Source of the DNA: Seohaeicola_A nanhaiensis
GTDB lineage: Bacteria; Pseudomonadota; Alphaproteobacteria; Rhodobacterales; Rhodobacteraceae
Length of the DNA stretch: 64,000 bases
Reading direction: 5' to 3'
NCBI RefSeq assembly: GCF_042654245.1
Contig: NZ_JBHSGI010000002.1
Coordinates: 248,001-312,000, forward strand
Shown piece by piece: positions 7,333 to 15,913 of this stretch. A model generated the notes under the pieces. It was not told where the DNA came from. It saw nothing but the letters and a program-made list of their open reading frames with translations, and ran no database searches. Each line of letters begins with the position of its first letter. Position 1 is the first letter of the stretch. The position numbers and the translations under genes are program-made.

Positions 7333-8292
7333 ATGCTATTTGCCTATGCCCCGGCCAACGGTCATCTCGTTCGCCTCGACGATCCCGAAGGCCTGGCCGA
7401 GGCGCTGTGGATCGACCTCTATCGCCCGATGCCGGAACAGATCGAGCTGGTCGCGGCGCTGGGAGTAAACGTGCCGACACTGGCGGACATGGAAGAAATC
7501 GAAATTTCCAATCGCCTCTACCGCGAGGACGATCTGGAAGTCATGACCGTGGTGGTCCCAGGCCAGTCGGTCAGCAAGACGCCCTCGGCCGGTCCGGTCA
7601 CCTTCATGCTCTCGCCGTCAAGATTGGTCACCGTTCGCCACCATGCGCCACGTCCCTTCGAAACTTTCCCTGAGCGGGCAAATCGCGCGGCCCTCGGCTG
7701 CACCACGCCGGAACGTGTCTTCCTCGGACTGGTTGAAGAGATTGTGGGCCGGCTTGCTGACCTGCTCGAAGGGATCGGCCGCAGCGTCGATGATATCTCG
7801 GCATCAGTCTTCCCCAGCGAGACCTCTGCCGGGCCCGACGAACTGCAGGCCGCGTTGCATCGGGTCGGACACGAGAGCGAGCTGCTGTCGCGCATCCGCC
7901 TCGGGCTGCTGACGGTCGAGCGGATGCTGTCCTATTTCGGTCAGACCATCGATGGGCGGGCCGACGCCCATGCGCTCAAGCAACTGGTCAAGGGCGAGAT
8001 GCGGGACATCCAGGCTCTGGCGGTGCATGCAGATTTCCTCGCGCAGCGGATTGCCATGGCAAGCGATGCGACGCTGGGCATGATCAACCTGCAACAGAAC
8101 AACACGGTGCGGACGCTGTCGGTGGTAGCGGCGCTGTTCCTGCCGCCGACGCTGATCGCCTCGGCCTATGGCATGAACTTCCACAACATGCCCGAACTCG
8201 ACAAGCCCTGGGGCTATCCGGGCGCGCTGGCCCTTATGTTGGCCTCGGCGGTGGCGACGTGGCTCTATTTCAGATGGCGGAGATGGCTCTGA
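7333..8292 (+). CDS. corA: CorA-family magnesium/divalent cation channel inside the phn operon
   Basis: 319-aa CorA protein: a long soluble N-terminal domain, a coiled stalk, then two C-terminal membrane helices with the signature YGMNFHNMPELDKPWGY between them; the GMN triplet is the pore selectivity motif. The family moves Mg2+ (some members Co2+/Ni2+/Zn2+) inward as a pentamer. It starts 4 nt after phnK and its stop overlaps the phnL ATG (TGATG at 8290-8294), so it is fully embedded in the C-P lyase transcript. Linkage to metal needs of the ATP-consuming C-P lyase is inference. Confidence 0.93.
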   Translation: MLFAYAPANGHLVRLDDPEGLAEALWIDLYRPMPEQIELVAALGVNVPTLADMEEIEISNRLYREDDLEVMTVVVPGQSVSKTPSAGPVTFMLSPSRLVTVRHHAPRPFETFPERANRAALGCTTPERVFLGLVEEIVGRLADLLEGIGRSVDDISASVFPSETSAGPDELQAALHRVGHESELLSRIRLGLLTVERMLSYFGQTIDGRADAHALKQLVKGEMRDIQALAVHADFLAQRIAMASDATLGMINLQQNNTVRTLSVVAALFLPPTLIASAYGMNFHNMPELDKPWGYPGALALMLASAVATWLYFRWRRWL

Positions 8293-8975
8293 TGATCGAG
8301 GTTTCGGATGTGTCCAAGCGATTTGTCCTGCACAATCAGGGCGGCGCAGTCATTCCGGTGATCGAGGGCGCGACCTTTGCCGTCGCACCCGGCGAATGCG
8401 TGGCGCTGGTCGGATCGAGCGGCGCCGGCAAGTCGACCCTGATGCGGATGATCCACGGCAACTATCTCGCAGCCTCGGGGTGCATCCTGGTGGGGGGCAC
8501 TGACGTGGCGCGGGCCGAACCGCGCGACATCCTGACCCTGCGGCGCGAGGTTCTGGGCTATGTCAGCCAGTTCCTGCGGGTGGTGCCCCGGGTACCGACG
8601 CTGGATGTCGTGGCCGAGCCGTTGGTGACGCTGGGCGTGGACCCGGAGCAGGCGCGCGCCCGCGCGGCCGCCCTGCTGGCGCGGCTGAACATTCCCGAAC
8701 CGCTCTGGGCGCTGTCGCCGACCACGTTTTCCGGCGGCGAGCAGCAGCGGGTGAATATCGCGCGCGGTTTCGTGCATGACTATCCGGCGCTTTTGCTGGA
8801 CGAACCGACGGCAAGCCTTGATGCTGCGAACCGCGCCGTGGTGCTGGAGTTGATCCGGGCCGCCAAGGCGCGCGGCGCGGCGATCATCGGCATCTTCCAC
8901 GACGAGGCTGCCCGAGCCGAGGTCTGCGACCGCGAGATCGACGTCGGCCGTTTCGCGCCGGGGCGCGCGGCGTGA
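8292..8975 (+). CDS. phnL: C-P lyase-associated ABC ATPase PhnL
   Basis: 227-aa ABC ATPase that joins the PhnGHIJK assembly and is needed with PhnGHI for the ribosyl-transfer step. The Walker A is GSSGAGKST, the signature is FSGGEQQRVNIARG, the Walker B is ALLLDEPTASLD. The start at 8292 (MIEVSDVSKRF) overlaps the corA stop; in-frame ATGs at 8259 and 8283 would give longer proteins but lie within corA. The stop overlaps the GTG of phnN. Confidence 0.93.
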   Translation: MIEVSDVSKRFVLHNQGGAVIPVIEGATFAVAPGECVALVGSSGAGKSTLMRMIHGNYLAASGCILVGGTDVARAEPRDILTLRREVLGYVSQFLRVVPRVPTLDVVAEPLVTLGVDPEQARARAAALLARLNIPEPLWALSPTTFSGGEQQRVNIARGFVHDYPALLLDEPTASLDAANRAVVLELIRAAKARGAAIIGIFHDEAARAEVCDREIDVGRFAPGRAA

Positions 8976-9523
8976 ACGGACGGCTCTTTTCCGTTGTCGG
9001 CCCCTCGGGCGCGGGCAAGGACACGCTGATTGCGGGAATCGCGAAGGCGTCGCCGCAATTGCATGTGGTGCGCCGGGTGATCACCCGGCCCGCCGAGGCG
9101 GGCGGCGAGCCTTTCGAGGCCGTGGATGCGTCCGAATTCGAACGCCGGCTGAACATCGGCGCCTTCGTCATCGACTGGCAGGCTCATGGGCTGCGCTATG
9201 GCATCCCCGCCGGGCTGGTGGACGTTCTGGCGGGCGGACAGGACGCCGTCGTCAACCTCTCGCGGTCCAAACTGGCCGAGGCGGCCAGCCGCTTTGCCCG
9301 GATGCATGTGCTGAACGTGACCGCCCGGCCCGAGGTGCTGGCCGCCCGGCTTGGCGCGCGCGGACGCGAGACGCCCGAGGACATCCGCAGCCGGCTGGCG
9401 CGAGCGGCCCTGCCCCTGCCCGCCGGTCTTCCCGTGACCGAAATCGACAATTCCGGCGCGCTGTCCGACGCCCTGCGCGCCGCGCTTGCCACAATCGCCC
9501 CCGAAGGAGCCGCCGTGCCATGA
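8972..9523 (+). CDS. phnN: Ribose 1,5-bisphosphate phosphokinase PhnN
   Basis: 183-aa P-loop kinase of the guanylate-kinase-like family, Walker A GPSGAGKDT near residue 10. It phosphorylates ribose 1,5-bisphosphate to PRPP, returning the ribosyl carrier of the C-P lyase pathway to nucleotide metabolism. The GTG start at 8972 overlaps the phnL stop (GTGA), and its own stop overlaps the ATG at 9520. Length and motifs (RRVITRPAEAGGEPFEAV, RSKLAEAASRF) are normal for PhnN. Confidence 0.93.
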   Translation: MNGRLFSVVGPSGAGKDTLIAGIAKASPQLHVVRRVITRPAEAGGEPFEAVDASEFERRLNIGAFVIDWQAHGLRYGIPAGLVDVLAGGQDAVVNLSRSKLAEAASRFARMHVLNVTARPEVLAARLGARGRETPEDIRSRLARAALPLPAGLPVTEIDNSGALSDALRAALATIAPEGAAVP

Positions 9524-10737
9524 CCACCCTCACCCATCTGTCACACACGCGTCATACGGCTCTGTCAGAGGCTGCGCCAAAACCGGGGAGCGCGATGACC
9601 GAAACCGTTCTGACCAACGCGAATATCGTGCTGAACGGCGAGATCGTGCGCGGGTCGCTCTGCTTTGACGGGGCGAATATCGTGGCGATCGATGCGGGCA
9701 ACACCGCCCTGCCCCGCGCCATCGACTGCGAGGGCGATATCCTGATGCCCGGGCTGATCGAACTGCACACGGACAATCTGGAACGCCACATCCAGCCGCG
9801 CCCCGGGGTCGACTGGCCACACGGGCAAGCGATCCTTGCACATGACGGCGAGCTTGCCTCGACCGGGATCACCACGGTCTTCGACGCACTGCGGGTCGGG
9901 TCGGTGGTGTCGAACAACCGGACCAACTATCGCAAATACGCGCGGCCGCTGGCTACCGAGATACTCGACATGCGCGCGCGGGGGGCGCTGCGCATCAGCC
10001 ACTTCCTGCACCTGCGGGCCGAAGTCTGTTCCGAGACGCTGCTGGACGAGCTGGACGAATTCGGCGCGAAAGACCGGGTCGGGATCGTGTCGATCATGGA
10101 CCACACGCCGGGACAGCGGCAGTTCCGCGACCTCGACAAGCTGCGCCAGTATGTCTGCGGCAAGCATGGGCTGTCCGAGGACGGCTTTCAGGCCCATGTC
10201 GCCAGCCAGCAGGCGCTGAGCGAGCGCGTGCGCCAGCGCCACGAGGCGGGCGCGGTCGCCCATGCGATCCGGCTGGGCGCGGTGCTGGCCAGCCACGACG
10301 ACACCACGGCCGAACAGGTCGCCGCCAGCGCCGCCGTCGGCGTGCGCCTGGCCGAGTTTCCTACGACGGTCGCGGCGGCGCAGGCCTGCCGTGACCATGA
10401 CATCGCTGTGATGATGGGCGCGCCCAACGTGATCCGGGGCGGCTCGCACTCGGGCAACGTCGCCTCCGAAGATCTGGCCCGGGAGGGCCTGCTCGACGTG
10501 TTGAGCTCGGACTATGTCCCAGGCGCGCTGCTCGCCGCGGCCTTCCGCCTGGCAGACCTCTGGGGTGATCTGCCCCGCGCTGTGGCCGCTGTTACCGATA
10601 CCCCTGCCCGCGCCACGGGTCTGGACGATCGTGGCACCCTCGCGCCGGGGATGCTGGCCGACATGGTGCGCGTGCGCCTGAGCGCAGACCTTCCGGTGGT
10701 GCGCAATGTCTGGTCGCACGGGCGGCAGGTGGGTTGA
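9520..10737 (+). CDS. phnM: Alpha-D-ribose 1-methylphosphonate 5-triphosphate diphosphatase PhnM
   Basis: 405-aa amidohydrolase-fold enzyme that removes pyrophosphate from the triphosphoribosyl phosphonate made by PhnGHIL, giving the PhnJ substrate. Metal-site and family blocks are visible: PGLIELHTDNLERH, ASHDDTT, GAPNVIRGGSHSGN and LSSDYVPGALL. The ATG at 9520 overlaps the phnN stop and has AAGGAG 10 nt upstream. Homology to other PhnM proteins begins at the ATG at 9595, which has its own GGGGAG, so the first 25 residues may not be translated. Last gene of the phn run; phnP is not present. Confidence 0.94.
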   Translation: MTTLTHLSHTRHTALSEAAPKPGSAMTETVLTNANIVLNGEIVRGSLCFDGANIVAIDAGNTALPRAIDCEGDILMPGLIELHTDNLERHIQPRPGVDWPHGQAILAHDGELASTGITTVFDALRVGSVVSNNRTNYRKYARPLATEILDMRARGALRISHFLHLRAEVCSETLLDELDEFGAKDRVGIVSIMDHTPGQRQFRDLDKLRQYVCGKHGLSEDGFQAHVASQQALSERVRQRHEAGAVAHAIRLGAVLASHDDTTAEQVAASAAVGVRLAEFPTTVAAAQACRDHDIAVMMGAPNVIRGGSHSGNVASEDLAREGLLDVLSSDYVPGALLAAAFRLADLWGDLPRAVAAVTDTPARATGLDDRGTLAPGMLADMVRVRLSADLPVVRNVWSHGRQVG

Positions 10738-10887
10738 GTTCCGGCGACCGGTCAGAATTGAATTGATCGGATTAACCCGTTGGACGTAGGGTTGTCGCCA
10801 TGACGCCGGAGGAATTTTCCGGCACTCTGCCTATTTCCACCGACGCCTGTTCCATCCGCAGGCCCATTTTATCGCGGATATATTGCC

Positions 10888-12699
10888 ATGTGCCAGATTT
10901 GCTCGATGAACCGGCCCTATGCCGACCAGTGCCTCTATCAGGAATTCGCACCCGGCGCAGATCCGGGTTTTGGCGTCGTCTGGAACGAAGGCTTCTTCGA
11001 TGCGCCAAACGGGGTTCACGGCCGCTTCGACACCGGCTTCATGACGGTGAATTCGACCTTCAACGGCTATATCGGCCCGGTGCGCGACAGCGACTGGATC
11101 CGCGTCGATTTCGAACAGGGCAAGACCTACCACATCCAGGTGTATTCGATATGGATGGAGACCTTCCTCGCGCTGGCGGACAACAACGGAAATGTGCTCG
11201 TCACAGACTCCTACGAAATCCAGAGCTATCAGGGGTTCGATTATGCGGTCTCCGAACTGACCGTGACGGCGTCGCGCACTGGCAGCTATTTCATCATCGC
11301 CGAAGAGCAGGGCCACGACTATGTCGGCGGCTACACTGTCGGGGTGGTCGAAGTCGTCGTCCCGCCTGGCACGCAGGATTACTGGACGCTCGACCAGATC
11401 GCCCATCGCCTGACCGACAGCGGCTGGGCCTTCTTCGGCGGCGCGCGCCGCGCCTGGGACAAGAACACGATCACCTATAACGACTCCGCAATGGATGCGA
11501 AGGCGGCCAAGCTGGTCAGCCACGCCTTCGAAGCCTGGGAAAAGATAACGGGGCTGACCTTCGTGCGCACCACCGGCCAGGCCGACATCATGATGGACGA
11601 CGAAGACCTGGGGAAGGCCTATGCCAGTTCCGAACTCAAGAACAACGGCGCCATCCAGTCCGTGACCATCAATGTCGGCAAGGATTGGGAGAACGGCCCG
11701 GGCACGCTCGACAGTTATCTGTTCCAGACACTCGTCCACGAGATCGGCCACGGGATAGGCCTGGCCCATGCCGGCGACTACAATGCCGGACAGGGCGGAC
11801 CGGCGACCTATCCCGACAGCGTTCTCTATCTGAACGACAGCTGGAACGCGACGATCATGTCGTACATCAATCAAAGCATGAACACGAACGACAATGCCGA
11901 TTACGCGCTGATCATGACGCCGATGATCGCCGATGTGATCGCCATCCAGGATCTCTACGGCGTTCCGGTCAAGGCCTATGCAGGGAACACCCGCTACGGG
12001 TTCAATTCGAACACCGGCGACTATATGGACCTCGTGTTCGACGCGCTGGTGAAAAAGGACTTCGCCTCGAACCTGATCGCCGGAGGGCAGCCGCTGTCCT
12101 TCACGCTCTGGGATACCGGTGGGCGCGACGTGGTCGATTTCCGCACCGACACGATGCGCCAGCGGATCAACCTGGGCGAAGAGCAACAGTCGACGATCTA
12201 TGGCGTGATGGGCGCGATGATCATCGGCCGCGATACGGTGATCGAGAATGTCGTCGCCGGGCGCAAGGGCGACGTCGTCTTCGGAAATGCGGCGAGCAAC
12301 GCTTTGGACGGACGCGGCGGCCACGACATCCTGCGCGGACAGGCGGGGAAGGACGTGATGCGCGGCGGGTTCGGGAACGACAAGCTTTTCGGCGGCGCCG
12401 GACGCGACGTGCTGAACGGTCAGCAGGGCAACGACACGCTGAGGGGGGACAAGGGGCCGGACGTCTTTGTCTTTGCCAAGGGCTATGACAAGGACACCGT
12501 CGTCGATTTCCGCAACAACCTCGATACGATCCGCCTGGATGATACCCTGTGGAAGGGCACGCTCGGCGTTCAGAAAGTGCTGAACCGCTTCGGTTCGATG
12601 CAAGATGGCGACGCTGTGCTTACTTTCGGGGGCGGCGACGTTCTGACCATCGAGAATACCACTCTGGCGCAGCTCAGGGACGATCTGGTCATCATCTGA
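10888..12699 (+). CDS. Secreted M10 (serralysin-type) zinc metalloprotease with RTX repeats
   Basis: 603-aa metzincin. Residues about 65-155 resemble a pre-peptidase C-terminal (PPC) beta domain at the N-terminal side. The zinc motif HEIGHGIGLAH is at 284-294 and the Met-turn IMSY at 323-326. Residues about 465-525 carry glycine/aspartate nonapeptides (GGFGNDKLF, GGAGRDVLN), which bind Ca2+ outside the cell. The end is the hydrophobic/aspartate tail typical of type I secretion substrates. No Sec signal is seen. No ABC/MFP exporter genes are adjacent. The start is uncertain: no strong ribosome-binding site precedes 10888, and ATG at 10906 is an alternative. Confidence 0.9.
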   Translation: MCQICSMNRPYADQCLYQEFAPGADPGFGVVWNEGFFDAPNGVHGRFDTGFMTVNSTFNGYIGPVRDSDWIRVDFEQGKTYHIQVYSIWMETFLALADNNGNVLVTDSYEIQSYQGFDYAVSELTVTASRTGSYFIIAEEQGHDYVGGYTVGVVEVVVPPGTQDYWTLDQIAHRLTDSGWAFFGGARRAWDKNTITYNDSAMDAKAAKLVSHAFEAWEKITGLTFVRTTGQADIMMDDEDLGKAYASSELKNNGAIQSVTINVGKDWENGPGTLDSYLFQTLVHEIGHGIGLAHAGDYNAGQGGPATYPDSVLYLNDSWNATIMSYINQSMNTNDNADYALIMTPMIADVIAIQDLYGVPVKAYAGNTRYGFNSNTGDYMDLVFDALVKKDFASNLIAGGQPLSFTLWDTGGRDVVDFRTDTMRQRINLGEEQQSTIYGVMGAMIIGRDTVIENVVAGRKGDVVFGNAASNALDGRGGHDILRGQAGKDVMRGGFGNDKLFGGAGRDVLNGQQGNDTLRGDKGPDVFVFAKGYDKDTVVDFRNNLDTIRLDDTLWKGTLGVQKVLNRFGSMQDGDAVLTFGGGDVLTIENTTLAQLRDDLVII

Positions 12700-12726
12700 G
12701 ACGCGCGATTTTCAGACGATCCATCA

Positions 12727-12746
12727 TGTCGCGCCCCGGCGCGACA
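12727..12746 (+). terminator. Hairpin after the M10 protease
   Basis: A perfect 8-bp stem, TGTCGCGC at 12727-12734 and GCGCGACA at 12739-12746 with a CCCG loop, begins 27 nt after the protease stop. Only TT follows, so it is at best a weak intrinsic terminator or a 3' stabiliser. Confidence 0.45.
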
Positions 12747-12808
12747 TTGATCTGTGGCCGCGCTTGCCGGACGGTTGGGACCATCGACCAACGACAAGGC
12801 CCCGCATC

Positions 12809-13252
12809 ATGGACAGCGACACCCAGCACCCCGCCCTTGCCCTGACCCGTGCGCTGGAACGGCCGGCGCAGACGCTGGCAATGGTCGCGCAGATGCTGGT
12901 GGGGCTGGGCCTGTTCGTGGCGCTGGTGCTGAAGGTCTACATGCTGATCTTTTCCGATCACGTCTGCGAGGACGGGTCGATCACCCTGGGCAACATGATC
13001 CGCTGCACCTCGCCCCTGACGCTCATCGCGCAAAGCCTGATTCTGATCGCCGGCGCCCGCTTTGCCGCGCTGATGTTCTCGATGACGCCCACACGTCTGC
13101 TCGAGCCGCTGCTGCTGGCTTTGGTCGGATATGTGCTGCTGTTCCTGGCCGGGGTCAGCGTCTCTACCGCGACCTGGTATCTGGCACTGATCCTTGCCGT
13201 GCTCTTCGCAGCCGTGTCGGCCCTGACCCTCGCGCTGCGCTTCTGGCGCTAG
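12809..13252 (+). CDS. Small four-helix membrane protein, unknown function
   Basis: 147 aa from the ATG at 12809 (MDSDTQHP); a longer reading from 12764 is possible but its extra residues overlap the 3' region of the protease transcript and look random. Hydrophobic segments at about residues 28-48, 68-88, 100-118 and 122-142 suggest four membrane helices. A CEDG...RC segment between helices 1 and 2 could form a periplasmic disulfide. I do not recognise a family. It stands alone between the protease and the substrate-binding protein gene at 13397. Confidence 0.7.
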   Translation: MDSDTQHPALALTRALERPAQTLAMVAQMLVGLGLFVALVLKVYMLIFSDHVCEDGSITLGNMIRCTSPLTLIAQSLILIAGARFAALMFSMTPTRLLEPLLLALVGYVLLFLAGVSVSTATWYLALILAVLFAAVSALTLALRFWR

Positions 13253-13396
13253 GCCTGCCTGCCGAAAAAAGAGACGATTGGTCAAACCCACGCACTTTCG
13301 GAAATCGGGGTTCGGCGCGCTTTGGGTCAGGCTCGGAACATACCACCGCCGCCCGGTTTCCCCGGTCGGGGGGTGTGTCACCAGGGAGGAATTCAG

Positions 13397-14659
13397 ATGA
13401 AAAAGGCATTCTACGGATCGCTGTCCGCGATGGCGCTGGTCGCCGCCGGGGCGACCGTCGCAACCGCGCAGCAGGGACCGCTGAAGGTGGGCGTGCTCGC
13501 CACGCTAGAGGGCACCTATACCGTGCTGGGCGAAGACGGGATGCGCGGCCTCAAGACCGCACTGAAGCAGGCCGACAACAAGGCCGGCGGGCGCGAGATC
13601 GAACTGGTCGTCCAATCGACCGACGCCTCTCCGGACAGCGCCCTGCGCGGCGCGCGCAAGCTGGTCGAGCAGGACAAGGTCGATCTGGTGATCGGGCCGC
13701 TCTCGGGTTCGGAAGGGATCGCGATCCGCGACTATTCCAAGACCCAGCCGCAGGTGACCTTCATCAACGGCATCTCTGGCGCTCAGGAAACCACATTCGT
13801 CGATCCCTCGCCAAACTTCTTCCGCTTCAACACCGACGGCGCGCAATGGGGCGTCGGCCTGGGCGATTACGTCGTCAACGGCAAAGGCTGGAAAAAGGTC
13901 GCCTCGGTGGCCGAGGACTATTCCTTTGCCTACACCAACTTCCTGGGCTTCGCGCTGGGCTTCTGCGAAGCGGGCGGCGAGATCACAGACCGCCAGTGGG
14001 TGCCGCTGGGAACCAAGGACTTCGGCTCGATCATCGCGGCGCTGCCGGATGACGTGGACGCGATCTATGTCGGTCTCGGCGGCGGCGACGCGGTCAACTT
14101 CCTGAACCAGTATCAGCAGGCCGGCGGCGACGCGCATTTCATCGGCGGCTCGATCATGGTCGATGGCACGGTTCTCTCCTCGGAAGGCTCGGCCAAGCAG
14201 GCGCTGATCGGCACGCCCTCGTCCGGCCCGCAGGCGGACACCTGGGACGACCCCAAGTGGCAGGAATACGTGAAGGCCTATCAGGACGCCTTCCCGCCGG
14301 ATCAGCGTTTCCCGATCCCCTCGTTGCTGGCCACCGGCTATTATAACGCCACCAACGCCATGCTGCAGTGCATGGACAAGGTCGGCGGCGATCTGTCCGA
14401 CGGCCAGGCCAAGTTCCGCGACTGCCTGAGCAACATCGAACTGGACGCGCCGAACGGCAAGATCACTCTCGACGACAACCGCCAGGCGGTGGGCACCAAC
14501 TTCGTGATCGAGGTGGTCGAGCAGCCCGATGGCACGCTGGCGACCAAGATGGTCTCGATGGTGGACAATGTGAACCAGTCGCTGGGTCTCGACCTCGACA
14601 AGTTCAAGGCCATCGGCCTGCCCAGCCGCGACACGCCCGAGTGCAAGACCTCGTACTGA
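13397..14659 (+). CDS. Branched-chain amino acid-type ABC transporter substrate-binding protein
   Basis: 420-aa periplasmic binding protein of the LivJ/Peripla_BP_6 family. A Sec signal (MKKAFYGSLSAMALVAAGATVATAQQ) is followed by the typical mature start PLKVGVLATLEGTYTVLGED. The ATG at 13397 has GGGAGGA 6 nt upstream. Such proteins bind branched-chain amino acids but also aromatic acids, amides and urea. The cognate permeases and ATPases are at 16898-21877, about 2.2 kb downstream past a Fe-ADH-like gene and a regulator. A strong hairpin follows the stop. Confidence 0.9.
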   Translation: MKKAFYGSLSAMALVAAGATVATAQQGPLKVGVLATLEGTYTVLGEDGMRGLKTALKQADNKAGGREIELVVQSTDASPDSALRGARKLVEQDKVDLVIGPLSGSEGIAIRDYSKTQPQVTFINGISGAQETTFVDPSPNFFRFNTDGAQWGVGLGDYVVNGKGWKKVASVAEDYSFAYTNFLGFALGFCEAGGEITDRQWVPLGTKDFGSIIAALPDDVDAIYVGLGGGDAVNFLNQYQQAGGDAHFIGGSIMVDGTVLSSEGSAKQALIGTPSSGPQADTWDDPKWQEYVKAYQDAFPPDQRFPIPSLLATGYYNATNAMLQCMDKVGGDLSDGQAKFRDCLSNIELDAPNGKITLDDNRQAVGTNFVIEVVEQPDGTLATKMVSMVDNVNQSLGLDLDKFKAIGLPSRDTPECKTSY

Positions 14660-14670
14660 GGCGCTGAAGA

Positions 14671-14699
14671 CCGGGCGGCGCGGACCGCGCGCCGCCCGG
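14671..14699 (+). terminator. Strong hairpin after the substrate-binding protein gene
   Basis: A perfect 12-bp GC stem, CCGGGCGGCGCG at 14671-14682 and its complement at 14688-14699 with a 5-nt loop, starts 12 nt after the stop codon. No U-tract follows. Such hairpins protect the abundant binding-protein mRNA from 3' decay and reduce read-through. Confidence 0.6.
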
Positions 14700-14728
14700 C
14701 GATGCCACCCCCTTGCGCGGCGACAGGC

Positions 14729-15745
14729 ATGACACTCATTTCCTATCCCACCCGGGTGCACTTTGCCGATGCGGTCATGGAGCACGCGCTCTGGTCCGAG
14801 ATGGAAAAGGGGCGCGTGCGCGCCGCGCTGCTGATCTGGGACAGATCGCACGCCAATACCGAATTTCACGACCGCATCCGCGACGGCATCCCGCCCGGCG
14901 CCGATATCCTGTCCTGCGAGATCGCCGAGGGCGCCGATACCGACCTGCTCGCCCGGCGGATGGCCGATGGGCCAGAGATGCAAGCCGTGGATGCCATCGT
15001 CGCCTTCGGCAGCGTCGCCGCCATCGAGATGGGCCGCAGTCTGCGGCGCGAACTGCATGGATCGCGCCCGGCGTTCTTTGCCGTGCCGGGGATAGACGGG
15101 CTGCCCGACCCTTGTAACCGCAATCTGGAAAGCTGGCGCGACGGGCTGCCTTCTGTGGTGATCTGCGACCCCACGCTCACGCAATCCCCGGCCCCCGGCG
15201 CCCTGCTCCGCGCCGCGGTTCTGACACTGATGCGTTGCATCGAAAGCTATCTGGGCGCGGCCTATAACCCGCCGGCCGACGGCATGGCGCTCGACGGGCT
15301 GAGCCGCGCCATCGCCGCGCTGCCGCAGCTGGTGGCCACGCAGGCAGGCGATCTCGACACCCGGCGCGAACTGATGGCCGCGGCGCTAAACGCGGCTATG
15401 GCGCAGGAAAAAGGGATCGGCCCCGCGCATATCCTGGCCCGCGCGCTGGCCGCGGAATGCCACGACCGGCTGACCGCCGACGCGGGCCGGCTGATCCTGC
15501 CCGGAATTGTCGCGGCGACCGGCAGGGGCAACCGCAAGCTCGACACGCTGGGCCGGGTGATCGGCGGCGGCGGACCGGACATCGAAACCGCGCTGCACTG
15601 CGCCCTCGACGGGCTACCGATGCACGCGCGCCTGTCCGACCTCGGCCTTACGGCCCATCACCTCAAGCGCGCGGCCCAGGCGGTGGCCGGGCGCCGCGAT
15701 ATTTCTCAAAGCGTCGCAGAGGCCGTCCTGACCCAAGCCTATTAG
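14729..15745 (+). CDS. Iron-containing alcohol dehydrogenase-fold protein lacking its metal ligands
   Basis: 338 aa, start at 14729 (MTLISYPTRVHF). The C-terminal part aligns by eye to group III Fe-ADHs/maleylacetate reductases (AAVLTLMRCIESYL, MAQEKGIGPAHILARAL, RLILPGIV). Where the family has four metal ligands (Asp, His, His, His) this protein has Leu165, Arg169, His234 and a non-His residue near 250, and the nucleotide loop GGGSxxD reads FGSVAAIE. It therefore cannot bind the usual Fe/Zn and may be a pseudo-enzyme or have a new chemistry. It lies between the binding protein and the AraC regulator of the catabolic locus. Confidence 0.7.
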   Translation: MTLISYPTRVHFADAVMEHALWSEMEKGRVRAALLIWDRSHANTEFHDRIRDGIPPGADILSCEIAEGADTDLLARRMADGPEMQAVDAIVAFGSVAAIEMGRSLRRELHGSRPAFFAVPGIDGLPDPCNRNLESWRDGLPSVVICDPTLTQSPAPGALLRAAVLTLMRCIESYLGAAYNPPADGMALDGLSRAIAALPQLVATQAGDLDTRRELMAAALNAAMAQEKGIGPAHILARALAAECHDRLTADAGRLILPGIVAATGRGNRKLDTLGRVIGGGGPDIETALHCALDGLPMHARLSDLGLTAHHLKRAAQAVAGRRDISQSVAEAVLTQAY

Positions 15746-15913
15746 CGCAACGTTCGCCGCGCGCCGGAAAATTGACCGATGGTATGAAAATTTGTTCGAA
15801 TCGCTTGTCAGCGCGACATCCGCGCCTGCTAACTAGCATATCAGGCGCGTCCGCCAGAAGGCGTGCAGAGGCTCTTGCAGGCGTATCAACGAACGATTTG
15901 GGAGGATCGTGAG

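Noticed and set aside
10748..10770. Fnr-like or operator palindrome after phnM
   Set aside because: GGTCAGAATTGAATTGATC is only an imperfect palindrome and mismatches the Fnr consensus at three or more positions.
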